Assembly (NCBI RefSeq): GCF_000018545.1
Contig: NC_012587.1
Span: 3,190,001 to 3,254,000, forward strand
DNA: 64,000 bases
Origin: Sinorhizobium fredii NGR234
Lineage (GTDB): Bacteria; Pseudomonadota; Alphaproteobacteria; Rhizobiales; Rhizobiaceae
Direction: 5' to 3'
Shown here: positions 44,936-52,637 of the stretch, one piece after another
How the letters are laid out: each line of letters opens with the position of its first letter
Position numbering within the stretch: the first letter of the stretch is position 1
Position numbers and translations under genes: made by a program
Notes under the pieces: generated by a model
The model's input: only the letters and a program-made list of their open reading frames with translations
Told to the model about the DNA's origin: nothing
The model's database searches: none

Positions 44936-44961
44936 TAGAATCAGGAGCACAGCTGCCCCGA

Positions 44962-45438
44962 TCAAGCAGCATTCCTCTCCACCCCGAAGACGTCCAAGTC
45001 GCTCTCATCGATCGCCATGAACAGCGCCCAGATATGGCCGAACGGATCGATGAGCGCGGCGACGCGGTCGCCCGTCGGCAGGGTCTCGACCGCATTGCGC
45101 AGGCTGGCGCCGGCGCCCATCGCCCGGGCGAGCACCCGATCCACATCGTCGACATGCAGCTCGAGAATCGCCGCCGTCGTGCCGAGCGCATGCGGCGAGC
45201 GCGGCCCGCCGAGGCGCGGCTCGGCATCGCGGCGCGGATTGGCGCCGGCCACCCGGAAGATCGAGGCGCCGATGCCGAGGTCGGCGCTCGTCAGAATGCC
45301 GCTCCATTCATGGCGCTGGAGGAGCTCGGCGCCGAAGACATCGCGATAAAATGCGATCGCCCGCTCCTCGTCGCCGTGCCTGACGAACAGTTTTATGCAG
45401 ATCTGTCGCGCCGTTGCGCCGCCACCGGAAATGGCCAT
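44962..45438 (-). CDS. VOC-family (PhnB/glyoxalase-like) protein
   Basis: 158 residues with two beta-alpha-beta-beta-beta modules: CIKLFVRHGDEERAIAFYRD VFG..., and ILELHVDDVDRVLARAMGAG then ALIDPFGHIWALF. Metal ligands are less conserved, as in PhnB-like members. The family spans dioxygenases, glyoxalases and antibiotic-binding proteins, so no substrate is assigned. Confidence 0.87.
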   Translation of the reverse strand: MAISGGGATARQICIKLFVRHGDEERAIAFYRDVFGAELLQRHEWSGILTSADLGIGASIFRVAGANPRRDAEPRLGGPRSPHALGTTAAILELHVDDVDRVLARAMGAGASLRNAVETLPTGDRVAALIDPFGHIWALFMAIDESDLDVFGVERNAA

Positions 45439-45516
45439 GACATCCTCCCTTGTTCGCTGAGACGCAGCATCTTAAACGAGCATGAGAACAAATCAAGAAC
45501 AAACTCGACAGTGCGA

Positions 45517-45951
45517 TCAGAAAGCGCCGGTCAATTTGCTGGTCTTGAGCAGAATGTTCGTTTCCGTGACGGTGATGCCGTCGATGAGCCGGATGCGGCG
45601 CAAGGTCTCGTCGAAGCTGGCGAGGTCGCGGTCCTCGAGTTCGGCGATGAAGTCCCATCGCCCATTGGTGCTGTGCAGCGCCCTCACCTGCGGCAGGCCG
45701 CGCAACTGCTCGGCAACCCGATCGGCCATCTTGCCATGAACCTCGATCATCACGACGGCGCGGACCCCCGAGGCAAGGATTTCCGATCCCGTCCGGATAG
45801 TGAAGGCCGCGATCGTTCCGTTGGCGACCAGCCGGTCGATGCGCGCCGCGATCGTGGCGCGCGATACCCCGGTCTTCGCCGAAAGCGTCGAGACCGGAAT
45901 TCGCGCATTCTGCCGCAGGGCGCTGATGAGGGCCTGGTCGAGATCGTCCAT
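45517..45951 (-). CDS. Lrp/AsnC-family transcriptional regulator
   Basis: 144 residues: N-terminal HTH (DDLDQALISALRQNARIPVS, then TGVSRATIAARIDRLVANGT) and C-terminal RAM/AsnC ligand domain (ASGVRAVVMIEVHGKMADRV, GRWDFIAELEDRDLASFDET). Divergent from arginase with a 140-base gap. Rhizobial arginase/ornithine catabolism genes are controlled by a linked Lrp-type regulator, so it is the likely activator of arcA-rocD. Confidence 0.94.
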   Translation of the reverse strand: MDDLDQALISALRQNARIPVSTLSAKTGVSRATIAARIDRLVANGTIAAFTIRTGSEILASGVRAVVMIEVHGKMADRVAEQLRGLPQVRALHSTNGRWDFIAELEDRDLASFDETLRRIRLIDGITVTETNILLKTSKLTGAF

Positions 45952-46091
45952 TCTCTTTCACTTTGTCAGAGGCAGCTTATCAATATGCGAAGTATAGCCT
46001 TCTTATCCGCAGTTTTCCATCTTTTTGCTGTCACAGCCTTTGGCGATAATCCGTCTCGACCCTTGAGATTCCGATGAGAGAAGAGGCGGAC

Positions 46092-47015
46092 ATGAAGAGC
46101 ATTACGTTGATCGGCGCACCCATCGAGGAAGGTTCCGGGCGCCGCGGCGCGGCCATGGGCCCGACGGCGCTGAGGATTGCCGGCATCGACACGGTGCTTT
46201 CCGAATTGGGCCATACGGTTCACGACGAAGGCGACCTGCGGCCACTGCCGGCCCGCGACCTTCCGAACCATGCGGGCGCGAACAATCTGCAGATGGTCGC
46301 CGCCTTCGCCCGGGCGCTCAACGACACGGTACATGACACGGCCCGCAAGGGACATGTCCCGATCATTCTCGGCGGCGATCATGCCCTGTCGATGGGCAGC
46401 GTCTCCGGCATGGCGCGCTACGCGCACGAGGTCGGCCGGCCGCTCTTCGTGCTCTGGCTCGACGCCCACGCCGACTTCAACTCGCCTTCGACGTCGCCAT
46501 CCGGCAACATGCACGGCATGCCGGTTGCCTTCTTCTGCGGCGAAGCGGAATTCACCCCGATTCTCGCCGCAGATCGGCCGCTCGTCGATCCGAAAAGGGT
46601 CTACCAGGTCGGTATCCGTTCGGTCGATTCACGCGAACGCGAGGAGATCGCCGAGCACGGCGTCAATGTCTACGACATGCGGGCCGTCGACGAGATAGGC
46701 ATGGCCCATATCATGCGGCAGATCCTCGACGACGTGCGCGCCGCCGACGGCCTCTTGCATGTCAGCCTCGACGTCGATTTCATGGATCCGGAGTTTGCCC
46801 CCGGCGTCGGCACCACCGTGCCGGGCGGCGCCACCTTCCGCGAGGCCCATCTCATCATGGAGATGCTTTGCGACAGCGGTCTCGTCTCTTCGCTCGACGT
46901 CGTCGAACTCAACCCGTTCCTCGACGACCGCGGCAAGAGCGCCCGCATACTGGTGGAGCTGACGGCGAGCCTCTTCGGCCGCCGCATCCTTGACCGGCCG
47001 ACCCGGAGCGCCTGA
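46092..47015 (+). CDS. arcA: Arginase
   Basis: 307 residues from the ATG at 46092 (start of MKSITLIGAPIEEGSGRRGA; GAGGCGGA nearby); an ATG at 46074 is also in frame. Ureohydrolase manganese motifs are all present: GGDHALSMGS, WLDAHADFNSPSTSPSGNMH and SLDVDFMDPEFAPG. It hydrolyses arginine to ornithine and urea. The ornithine aminotransferase gene follows after 65 bases, giving arginine to glutamate semialdehyde. Both genes are likely induced by arginine or ornithine through the divergent Lrp regulator. rocF is the name used in other genera. Confidence 0.95.
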   Translation: MKSITLIGAPIEEGSGRRGAAMGPTALRIAGIDTVLSELGHTVHDEGDLRPLPARDLPNHAGANNLQMVAAFARALNDTVHDTARKGHVPIILGGDHALSMGSVSGMARYAHEVGRPLFVLWLDAHADFNSPSTSPSGNMHGMPVAFFCGEAEFTPILAADRPLVDPKRVYQVGIRSVDSREREEIAEHGVNVYDMRAVDEIGMAHIMRQILDDVRAADGLLHVSLDVDFMDPEFAPGVGTTVPGGATFREAHLIMEMLCDSGLVSSLDVVELNPFLDDRGKSARILVELTASLFGRRILDRPTRSA

Positions 47016-47080
47016 GAATGGCCCGATCCCGGCCGCCGCCGAATCGAAGCGGCGGCCGGAGGAGATAGCGAGAGGCATCG

Positions 47081-48286
47081 ATGAAGACCACGGCCGCCCT
47101 GATCGAGACCGAACATCTGCTCGGCGCACACAATTACAAGCCGCTCGACGTCGTGCTGACGCGCGGCGAAGGCGTGTTCGTCTGGGACATCGAGGGCAAC
47201 CGTTATCTCGACTGCCTGTCGGCCTATTCGGCCGTCAACCAGGGCCATTGCCACCCGAAGATCTTCAAGGCGATGGTGGAGCAGGCGCAGAAGCTGACGC
47301 TCACCTCGCGTGCCTTCCGCAACGACCAGCTCGCGCTCTTCTACGAGGAGATCGCTGCGCTGACCGGCTCGCACAAGGTGCTGCCGATGAATTCCGGCGC
47401 CGAGGCGGTCGAGACGGCGATCAAGGCCGTCCGTAAATGGGGATACGAGGTCAAGGGCGTCGCCGCCGACCAGGCGGAGATCATCGTCTGCGCCAACAAT
47501 TTCCACGGCCGCACCATCGGCATTGTCGGCTTTTCGACCGATCCCGACTCGCATGACGGATTCGGTCCCTTCGCGCCCGGCTTCAGGATCGTTCCCTTCG
47601 GCGACATCGATGCCTTCCGGGCGGCGATCAGCGAGAACACCGTCGCCTTCCTGGTCGAGCCGATCCAGGGCGAGGCCGGCGTCATCGTACCGCCTGCCGG
47701 CTATTTCGCGGAAGTGCGCGAGCTCTGCACGAAGCACGCCATCACGCTTGTCCTCGACGAGATCCAGACCGGTCTCGGCCGCACCGGCAAGCTCCTCGCG
47801 GAAGAACACGAGGCCATCGAGGCGGATGTGACACTGATCGGCAAGGCGCTTTCCGGCGGCTTCTACCCGGTTTCTGCCGTGCTTTCGAATTCGGAGGTCC
47901 TCGGCGTGCTGAAGCCCGGCCAGCACGGCTCTACCTTCGGCGGCAACCCGCTCGCCTGCGCGATCGCCAGGGCGGCACTGAAGGTGCTGACCGAAGAAGG
48001 CATGATCGAGAATTCGGCGCGGATGGGCGAACGCTTCATGACGGGGCTGACGGACATTCGCTCCAACATCATCAGGGAAGTCCGCGGCCGCGGCCTGATG
48101 CTCGCCGTGGAACTCGTGCCGGAGGCCGGCGGCGCACGCAAATATTGCGAGGCGCTGAAGGCGCGCGGCATCCTCGCCAAGGACACCCACGGCGACACGA
48201 TCCGCATCGCCCCGCCGCTCGTCATCACCGCGGGAGAGGTCGACTGGGCGCTCGAGCAATTCGCGGCGGTGCTCGCTTCCACCTGA
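47081..48286 (+). CDS. rocD: Ornithine aminotransferase
   Basis: A 401-residue class III aminotransferase. The PLP lysine is Lys255 in [19 protein letters not shown], with the aspartate in [19 protein letters not shown]. The N-terminal [20 protein letters not shown] and substrate motif [20 protein letters not shown] are the OAT signatures rather than those of acetylornithine aminotransferase. Makes glutamate-5-semialdehyde from ornithine and 2-oxoglutarate. Confidence 0.95.
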   Translation: MKTTAALIETEHLLGAHNYKPLDVVLTRGEGVFVWDIEGNRYLDCLSAYSAVNQGHCHPKIFKAMVEQAQKLTLTSRAFRNDQLALFYEEIAALTGSHKVLPMNSGAEAVETAIKAVRKWGYEVKGVAADQAEIIVCANNFHGRTIGIVGFSTDPDSHDGFGPFAPGFRIVPFGDIDAFRAAISENTVAFLVEPIQGEAGVIVPPAGYFAEVRELCTKHAITLVLDEIQTGLGRTGKLLAEEHEAIEADVTLIGKALSGGFYPVSAVLSNSEVLGVLKPGQHGSTFGGNPLACAIARAALKVLTEEGMIENSARMGERFMTGLTDIRSNIIREVRGRGLMLAVELVPEAGGARKYCEALKARGILAKDTHGDTIRIAPPLVITAGEVDWALEQFAAVLAST

Positions 48287-48493
48287 ACCGTCCCACGCCA
48301 ACTCGGCGATGCCTGGTCTTTCGCGGGGCATCGTAAAAAGCAAGTCTTAACGAATCCCGGCCTAGTATGCCGCCAAAGCGCAAGGCGGGCTCCCCGCGCA
48401 TGATGCGGCTTGCGCCGCGCCGGATGTCGTCGGCGGTCCCATTACGAAGTCGCGCCTCGCGGGCGCCGACGGGAAGCCGGAAGGAGCTTTGAA

Positions 48494-48973
48494 ATGACTG
48501 GCACGTTGAAAACGGCTGGATTTGACGGCGAGACGCTGGAGATCATCGCGTTCCGCCTCCACGATCAGGAATTCTGCGTCAAGACGACGACGATCCGCGA
48601 AATCCGCGGCTGGGCGCCTTCGACGCCGATCCCGCATTCGCCGCCGGAAGTGATCGGCGTCATGAACCTGCGCGGCACGGTTATCCCGATCATCGACCTC
48701 GCCCACAAGCTCGGCATGAAATCCACCGTCGCCAACGAGCGCAGCGCCATCGTCGTCGCCGAAGTCCACAACATGGTGATCGGCCTCGTCGTCGACCGCG
48801 TCTCCGACATCCTGACGGTCCAGGGCAGCCAGGTACAGCCGGTCCCGGAAGTCACCGCCTCCTTCGACAAGAGCTTCGCCGAAGGCATCATCGCCAACGA
48901 GAACGGCATGATCTGCTTCCTCAACCTCGCTCGCATGTTCAAGGAGCGCGAGGTGGAAGAGCTCGCCGCCTGA
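48494..48973 (+). CDS. cheW: Chemotaxis coupling protein CheW
   Basis: 159 residues from the ATG at 48494 (GGAGC seven bases upstream). CheW fold: EIIAFRLHDQEFCVKTTTIR EIRGW, NLRGTVIPIIDLAHKLGM, GLVVDRVSDILTVQGSQVQP. It bridges chemoreceptors and CheA. Separate from a main che operon but next to a soluble receptor gene 0.43 kb downstream, which suggests a dedicated pair. A terminator follows it, so the receptor has its own promoter. Confidence 0.95.
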   Translation: MTGTLKTAGFDGETLEIIAFRLHDQEFCVKTTTIREIRGWAPSTPIPHSPPEVIGVMNLRGTVIPIIDLAHKLGMKSTVANERSAIVVAEVHNMVIGLVVDRVSDILTVQGSQVQPVPEVTASFDKSFAEGIIANENGMICFLNLARMFKEREVEELAA

Positions 48974-48995
48974 CATCCGGCACCTCCAGCCGATC

Positions 48996-49029
48996 AAGGC
49001 CGTCTCGCTACTGCGAGGCGGCCTTTTTC
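48996..49029 (+). terminator. Rho-independent terminator after cheW
   Basis: AAGGCCGTCTCG-CTAC-TGCGAGGCGGCCTTTTT, 23 bases after the stop. Confidence 0.9.
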
Positions 49030-49400
49030 GTTGGCCGTGCGTTGGGCGCGCCGGCTACGGCAGGTATAAAAGCGGAGCAAGTAGTACTACTTTTGATGAG
49101 ACTGCAATTTTCTACAACTGATATTTGATTATTACTATTTTAATTTTGCATTAACTCACAAAATCTAACGTAGATTGTATAAGCGGCCGCGGGGCATGAA
49201 GCCCAGCATTTCCCGAGATCTTCCCAATGCATCAAGCGCTGACCTGTGGGGACGGCGCGCGGCCGACCAGACAGTCGACGCATCCCATCCTGTTCTTGTC
49301 CCCGGGGGCGTATGGCGAAGACCATCCGCACACCCGCCGATCAAGGTCCCATCCCGTATTGACTTCGATTCAGCAAGTGAAACGAGTTTGGAGAGCAATC
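49030..49400. other. Leader/promoter region of the chemoreceptor gene
   Basis: 371 bases with no gene. A strongly AT-rich block (about 49075-49180) contrasts with its surroundings and holds a perfect 14-base palindrome AAGTAGTACTACTT (49079-49092) and several -10-like TATA-type stretches. Probably the promoter; regulator unknown. Confidence 0.5.
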
Positions 49401-51182
49401 ATGTTTTCTTTTGCGAAGCGTTCGGATTCAAACCATATCATCGCGGCATTGTCGAAATCGCAGGCGATCATCCAGTTCGACCTCACCGGCAATATCCTCA
49501 CCGCAAACGAGAATTTCTGCAAAGCGCTCGGCTACAGCCTTCAGGAAATCGTTGGCCAGCACCATCGCTTGTTCTGCCCCGCGGACTACGCCGCAACGCC
49601 CGAATATCGCGCGTTCTGGGCGCGTTTGGGCCGCGGCGAGTTCGACAGCAATGCCTATAAGCGTGTGACCAAGGGTGGGCGGGAAATATGGATACAAGCG
49701 ACCTACAACCCGGTCCTTCGCAACGGCAAGCCCTATAAGGTCGTCAAGTTCGCCTCCGACATCACCGCAGCAAAACTCAAAGCAACGGAAGATGCGGGCA
49801 AGCTCGAGGCGATCTCCCAGTCACAGGCGGTGATCGAATTCACCCCGACCGGGGAGATCATCACGGCCAACGAGAATTTCTGCGGCGCCCTCGGCTACCG
49901 GCTCTCCGAAATCGAAGGGCGCCATCACAGCATGTTCTGCGAGCCGAACTACGCCCGCACGGCCGAATACAGCGACTTCTGGAGACGGCTCGCCCAGGGC
50001 GAATTCAGCGCAGGCGAATTCGTCCGCTATGGCAAGGGCGGCAAGGAAATCTGGATCCAGGCCGCCTACAACCCGATCCGCGACCCCAACGGCAAGGTCT
50101 ACAAGGTGGTCAAGTTCGCGACCGACGTCAGCGAACGCATGGCGGCGATCAACGCGCTCGGCGCCGGCTTGCGATCGCTGGCGGAAGGCGATCTGACACG
50201 GACTCTGGAGACACCCTTCGTGCCGAGCATGGAGACGGTGCGCAATGACTTCAACGAAGCGATCGCCCGCCTCTGTCGTGCCATGCAAACGGTCGGGGAA
50301 AACGCCGGAGCGATTGCCGGCGGCGCACGGGAGATCAGGTCCGCCGCCGACGATCTGTCGAAGCGGACCGAACAGCAGGCCGCATCCGTCGAGGAAACGG
50401 CCGCGGCGCTCGACGAGATCACCACCACGGTCGCCGATTCGAGCCGTCGCGCCGAGGAGGCCGGCCACCTTGTTGCCAAGACAAAGGACGGAGCAGAACA
50501 CTCGAAGCTCGTCGTCCGGAATGCCATCGGCGCGATGGATCAGATCGAGCAATCATCCCGCGAGATCAGCAACATCATCGGCGTGATCGACGATATTGCC
50601 TTCCAGACCAACCTGCTGGCACTCAATGCCGGCGTCGAGGCGGCCCGCGCCGGCGAAGCGGGCAAGGGTTTCGCGGTCGTGGCGACGGAGGTGCGGGAGC
50701 TCGCCCAGCGTTCGGCAAGCGCCGCAAAGGACATCAAGGCGCTGATCACCACCTCCGGCGAGCATGTCCGCAGCGGCGTCGCGCTGGTCGGCCAAACGGG
50801 CGCCGCGCTGGAGCAGATCCTCGTCCAGGTCCAGGACATCAACCTCAACGTCTCGGCGATCGTCGAAGCGGCGCGCGAGCAGGCGACGGGCCTCAAGGAG
50901 ATCAACCAGGCGGTCAATGCGATGGATCAGGCGACACAGCAGAACGCCGCCATGGTCGAGGAAAGCACCGCGGCGAGCCACGCCATGTCGCGCGAGGCAG
51001 AGGCTCTCTACGGCCTTCTCCGGCAATTCCGCATCGGTCAGGATATCAGCGGCGGTCCGAGGGAAATGCGCGCTGATGCGCCCGCTTCACCCGACCGGCC
51101 GCATGCCGCAACGGCAACAAGAGGCGCCCAAAAGCGAAACCTTGCGGTCGTGCCGGCCGCCGACGCCTGGCAGAACTTCTGA
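49401..51182 (+). CDS. Soluble double-PAS methyl-accepting chemotaxis protein
   Basis: 593 residues from the ATG at 49401 (GGAGAG upstream). Two similar PAS domains come first (about 15-120: AIIQFDLTGNILTANENFCK, HHRLFCPADYA; about 140-245: AVIEFTPTGEIITANENFCG, HHSMFCEPNYA). A HAMP-like linker follows (ALGAGLRSLAEGDLTRTLET), then the signalling domain with the hairpin tip VIDDIAFQTNLLALNAGVEA ARAGEAGKGFAVVATEVREL. There is no membrane helix, so it senses an internal signal (redox, ligand or light; heme/FAD not assignable). The C-terminal AWQNF fits the xWxxF tether for CheR/CheB. Confidence 0.93.
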   Translation: MFSFAKRSDSNHIIAALSKSQAIIQFDLTGNILTANENFCKALGYSLQEIVGQHHRLFCPADYAATPEYRAFWARLGRGEFDSNAYKRVTKGGREIWIQATYNPVLRNGKPYKVVKFASDITAAKLKATEDAGKLEAISQSQAVIEFTPTGEIITANENFCGALGYRLSEIEGRHHSMFCEPNYARTAEYSDFWRRLAQGEFSAGEFVRYGKGGKEIWIQAAYNPIRDPNGKVYKVVKFATDVSERMAAINALGAGLRSLAEGDLTRTLETPFVPSMETVRNDFNEAIARLCRAMQTVGENAGAIAGGAREIRSAADDLSKRTEQQAASVEETAAALDEITTTVADSSRRAEEAGHLVAKTKDGAEHSKLVVRNAIGAMDQIEQSSREISNIIGVIDDIAFQTNLLALNAGVEAARAGEAGKGFAVVATEVRELAQRSASAAKDIKALITTSGEHVRSGVALVGQTGAALEQILVQVQDINLNVSAIVEAAREQATGLKEINQAVNAMDQATQQNAAMVEESTAASHAMSREAEALYGLLRQFRIGQDISGGPREMRADAPASPDRPHAATATRGAQKRNLAVVPAADAWQNF

Positions 51183-51284
51183 GCGCATCCTCGAACCCCG
51201 CGCTCGGAGAAGGCGAAGGCGACACGGCAGTCGCCTTTCCCTGATGGCTTTCAAAGGTGAGGTTTAGTTAGGACTACGCAAGAC

Positions 51285-51449
51285 ACCCCTGCCCAACCCC
51301 TCCCCACAAGGGCCCACAAGGGGGAGGGGCGCCTGCCGCGCCCTAACTGCGCCCCCAAGACTTGAGTCTTGCAGCAGCGATCAAGAATGCCGGAGAAGCT
51401 ACGGCCCCGGGAGCCCCTCCCTCTTGTAAGGAGGGGTTGGGGAGGGGTT
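51285..51449. repeat. Intergenic repeat pair (class C)
   Basis: Unit at 51285-51330 with the loop doubled (AAGGGCCCAC insertion), and an inverted altered unit at 51413-51449. Between the receptor and fdsD genes, which converge. Confidence 0.7.
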
Positions 51450-51461
51450 TCCCGGTTTCGA

Positions 51462-51695
51462 CTACGCCGCTTCCGGGCGGCGGATCTTCGGTGCGGCTTC
51501 CAGCACCAGCGGGTTCAGTCCCTCGCCGCCGTGATCGATATGCTCGAACAGCTTGCGGCGCATCCGCGCCTCCCAATATTTGTTGATATGCGTCGCCACG
51601 CCCTGCGCCGCCTCTGCCGCCGGCTGGCTCTGGAAGAAGGTGGCGATCTGGTTCGCCATGTAGATCAGCTTGGCGTTGGGATTTTCAGTCGACAT
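51462..51695 (-). CDS. fdsD: Formate dehydrogenase delta subunit
   Basis: 77 residues, FdsD family: KLIYMANQIATFFQSQPAAE, THINKYWEARMRRKLFEHID. Small soluble subunit found only with NAD-dependent molybdenum formate dehydrogenases; it is needed for full activity in some hosts. Last gene of the fds operon, 28 bases after fdhD. Confidence 0.93.
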   Translation of the reverse strand: MSTENPNAKLIYMANQIATFFQSQPAAEAAQGVATHINKYWEARMRRKLFEHIDHGGEGLNPLVLEAAPKIRRPEAA

Positions 51696-51723
51696 CGGCG
51701 ACAGCTCCGGTCTCTATTGCGTA

Positions 51724-52629
51724 TCAGCGCGGGATGCGGGCGGAAAAGCGCGCGCACTTCTCCTCATCCCGCTCTATACGCTCGGCATGGGTGAAGATTT
51801 CGAATTCGTCGCCGCGCACCAGCGCGATCAGCGTCATGCCGGCTTCCTCCGCCGTCCGGATCGCAAGCGCCGTCGGCGCGGAGATGGCGATGATGACAGG
51901 ACTTCCGGCGATCGCCGTCTTCTGCACCATTTCGACGGAGACGCGCGAGGTCACGACGACGGCGCCTTGCGCGCCCCTGAAGCCGGCCCGCGCGGCGGCA
52001 CCGGTGAGCTTGTCGAGTGCATTGTGGCGGCCAACATCCTCGCGCACCGCGATCAGCCCGCGGCCCGGCACATAGAAGGCCGCGCCATGCACGGCGCGCG
52101 TCTCGAGATGCAGGGGCTGCTGGCCGTTGAGAAGCCCGACCGCCTGTACGACATCCTGCTCGGAAAGTCTCAGGGGCGAACCGGAAACATCCGGTGTCGT
52201 CCGCACCGCCTGCTCGATCGATTCGACGCCGCAGAGCCCGCAACCGACCGGGCCGGCCATATGGCGGCGGCGCAGGCGCAGGGCATCGTTCTGCTCCTCC
52301 CGGAGGGCGATCTGCAGGTCGATGCCCCTTTCCTCGGCGACCACGTCGACCGTCTCGATCTGATCCGGATCGGTGATGATGCCTTCGGTCAGACTGAAGC
52401 CGACGGCGAAATCCTCGAGATCGGCAGGCGTCGCCATCATCACCGCATGCGTCGAGCCGCCATAGGTCAAGGCGACCGGCGTTTCTTCCGGGACAACGCG
52501 CGTTTGCGAAACGAGCACGCCCGCGCGACGCGCCTTTTCCGGAACCTGCGCCGTTGTCCTGAAGAGGGTGCTGTCGGCCGCGCCGACCGTGACGGCAGCG
52601 GAAGAGGGCGGAAGTCGTTTGCCTGCCAT
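51724..52629 (-). CDS. fdhD: Formate dehydrogenase accessory sulfurtransferase FdhD
   Basis: 301 residues. FdhD carries sulfur from IscS to the Mo-bisMGD cofactor. Marks are ETPVALTYGGSTHAVMMATP, EGIITDPDQIE, the cysteine pair in GPVGCGLCGVESI, and HNALDKLTGAAARAG then SRVSVEMVQKTAIAGSPVII. It starts eight bases after the fdsA stop, so coupling is tight; it is called fdsC in some operons. The last about 17 codons (after HAERI) come from a RIME-type repeat copy (51727-51777), giving the tail ERDEEKCARFSARIPR not seen in other FdhD. Confidence 0.95.
   Translation of the reverse strand: MAGKRLPPSSAAVTVGAADSTLFRTTAQVPEKARRAGVLVSQTRVVPEETPVALTYGGSTHAVMMATPADLEDFAVGFSLTEGIITDPDQIETVDVVAEERGIDLQIALREEQNDALRLRRRHMAGPVGCGLCGVESIEQAVRTTPDVSGSPLRLSEQDVVQAVGLLNGQQPLHLETRAVHGAAFYVPGRGLIAVREDVGRHNALDKLTGAAARAGFRGAQGAVVVTSRVSVEMVQKTAIAGSPVIIAISAPTALAIRTAEEAGMTLIALVRGDEFEIFTHAERIERDEEKCARFSARIPR
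51727..51777. repeat. Partial RIME-type palindrome inside the 3' end of fdhD
   Basis: On the minus strand, AGAGCGGGATGAGGA..., CATCCCGCGCTGA; it matches the first palindrome at 5571-5620 in about 45 of 51 bases by eye. The TGA inside it is the fdhD stop. Confidence 0.8.
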
Positions 52630-52637
52630 TCCGCCTC

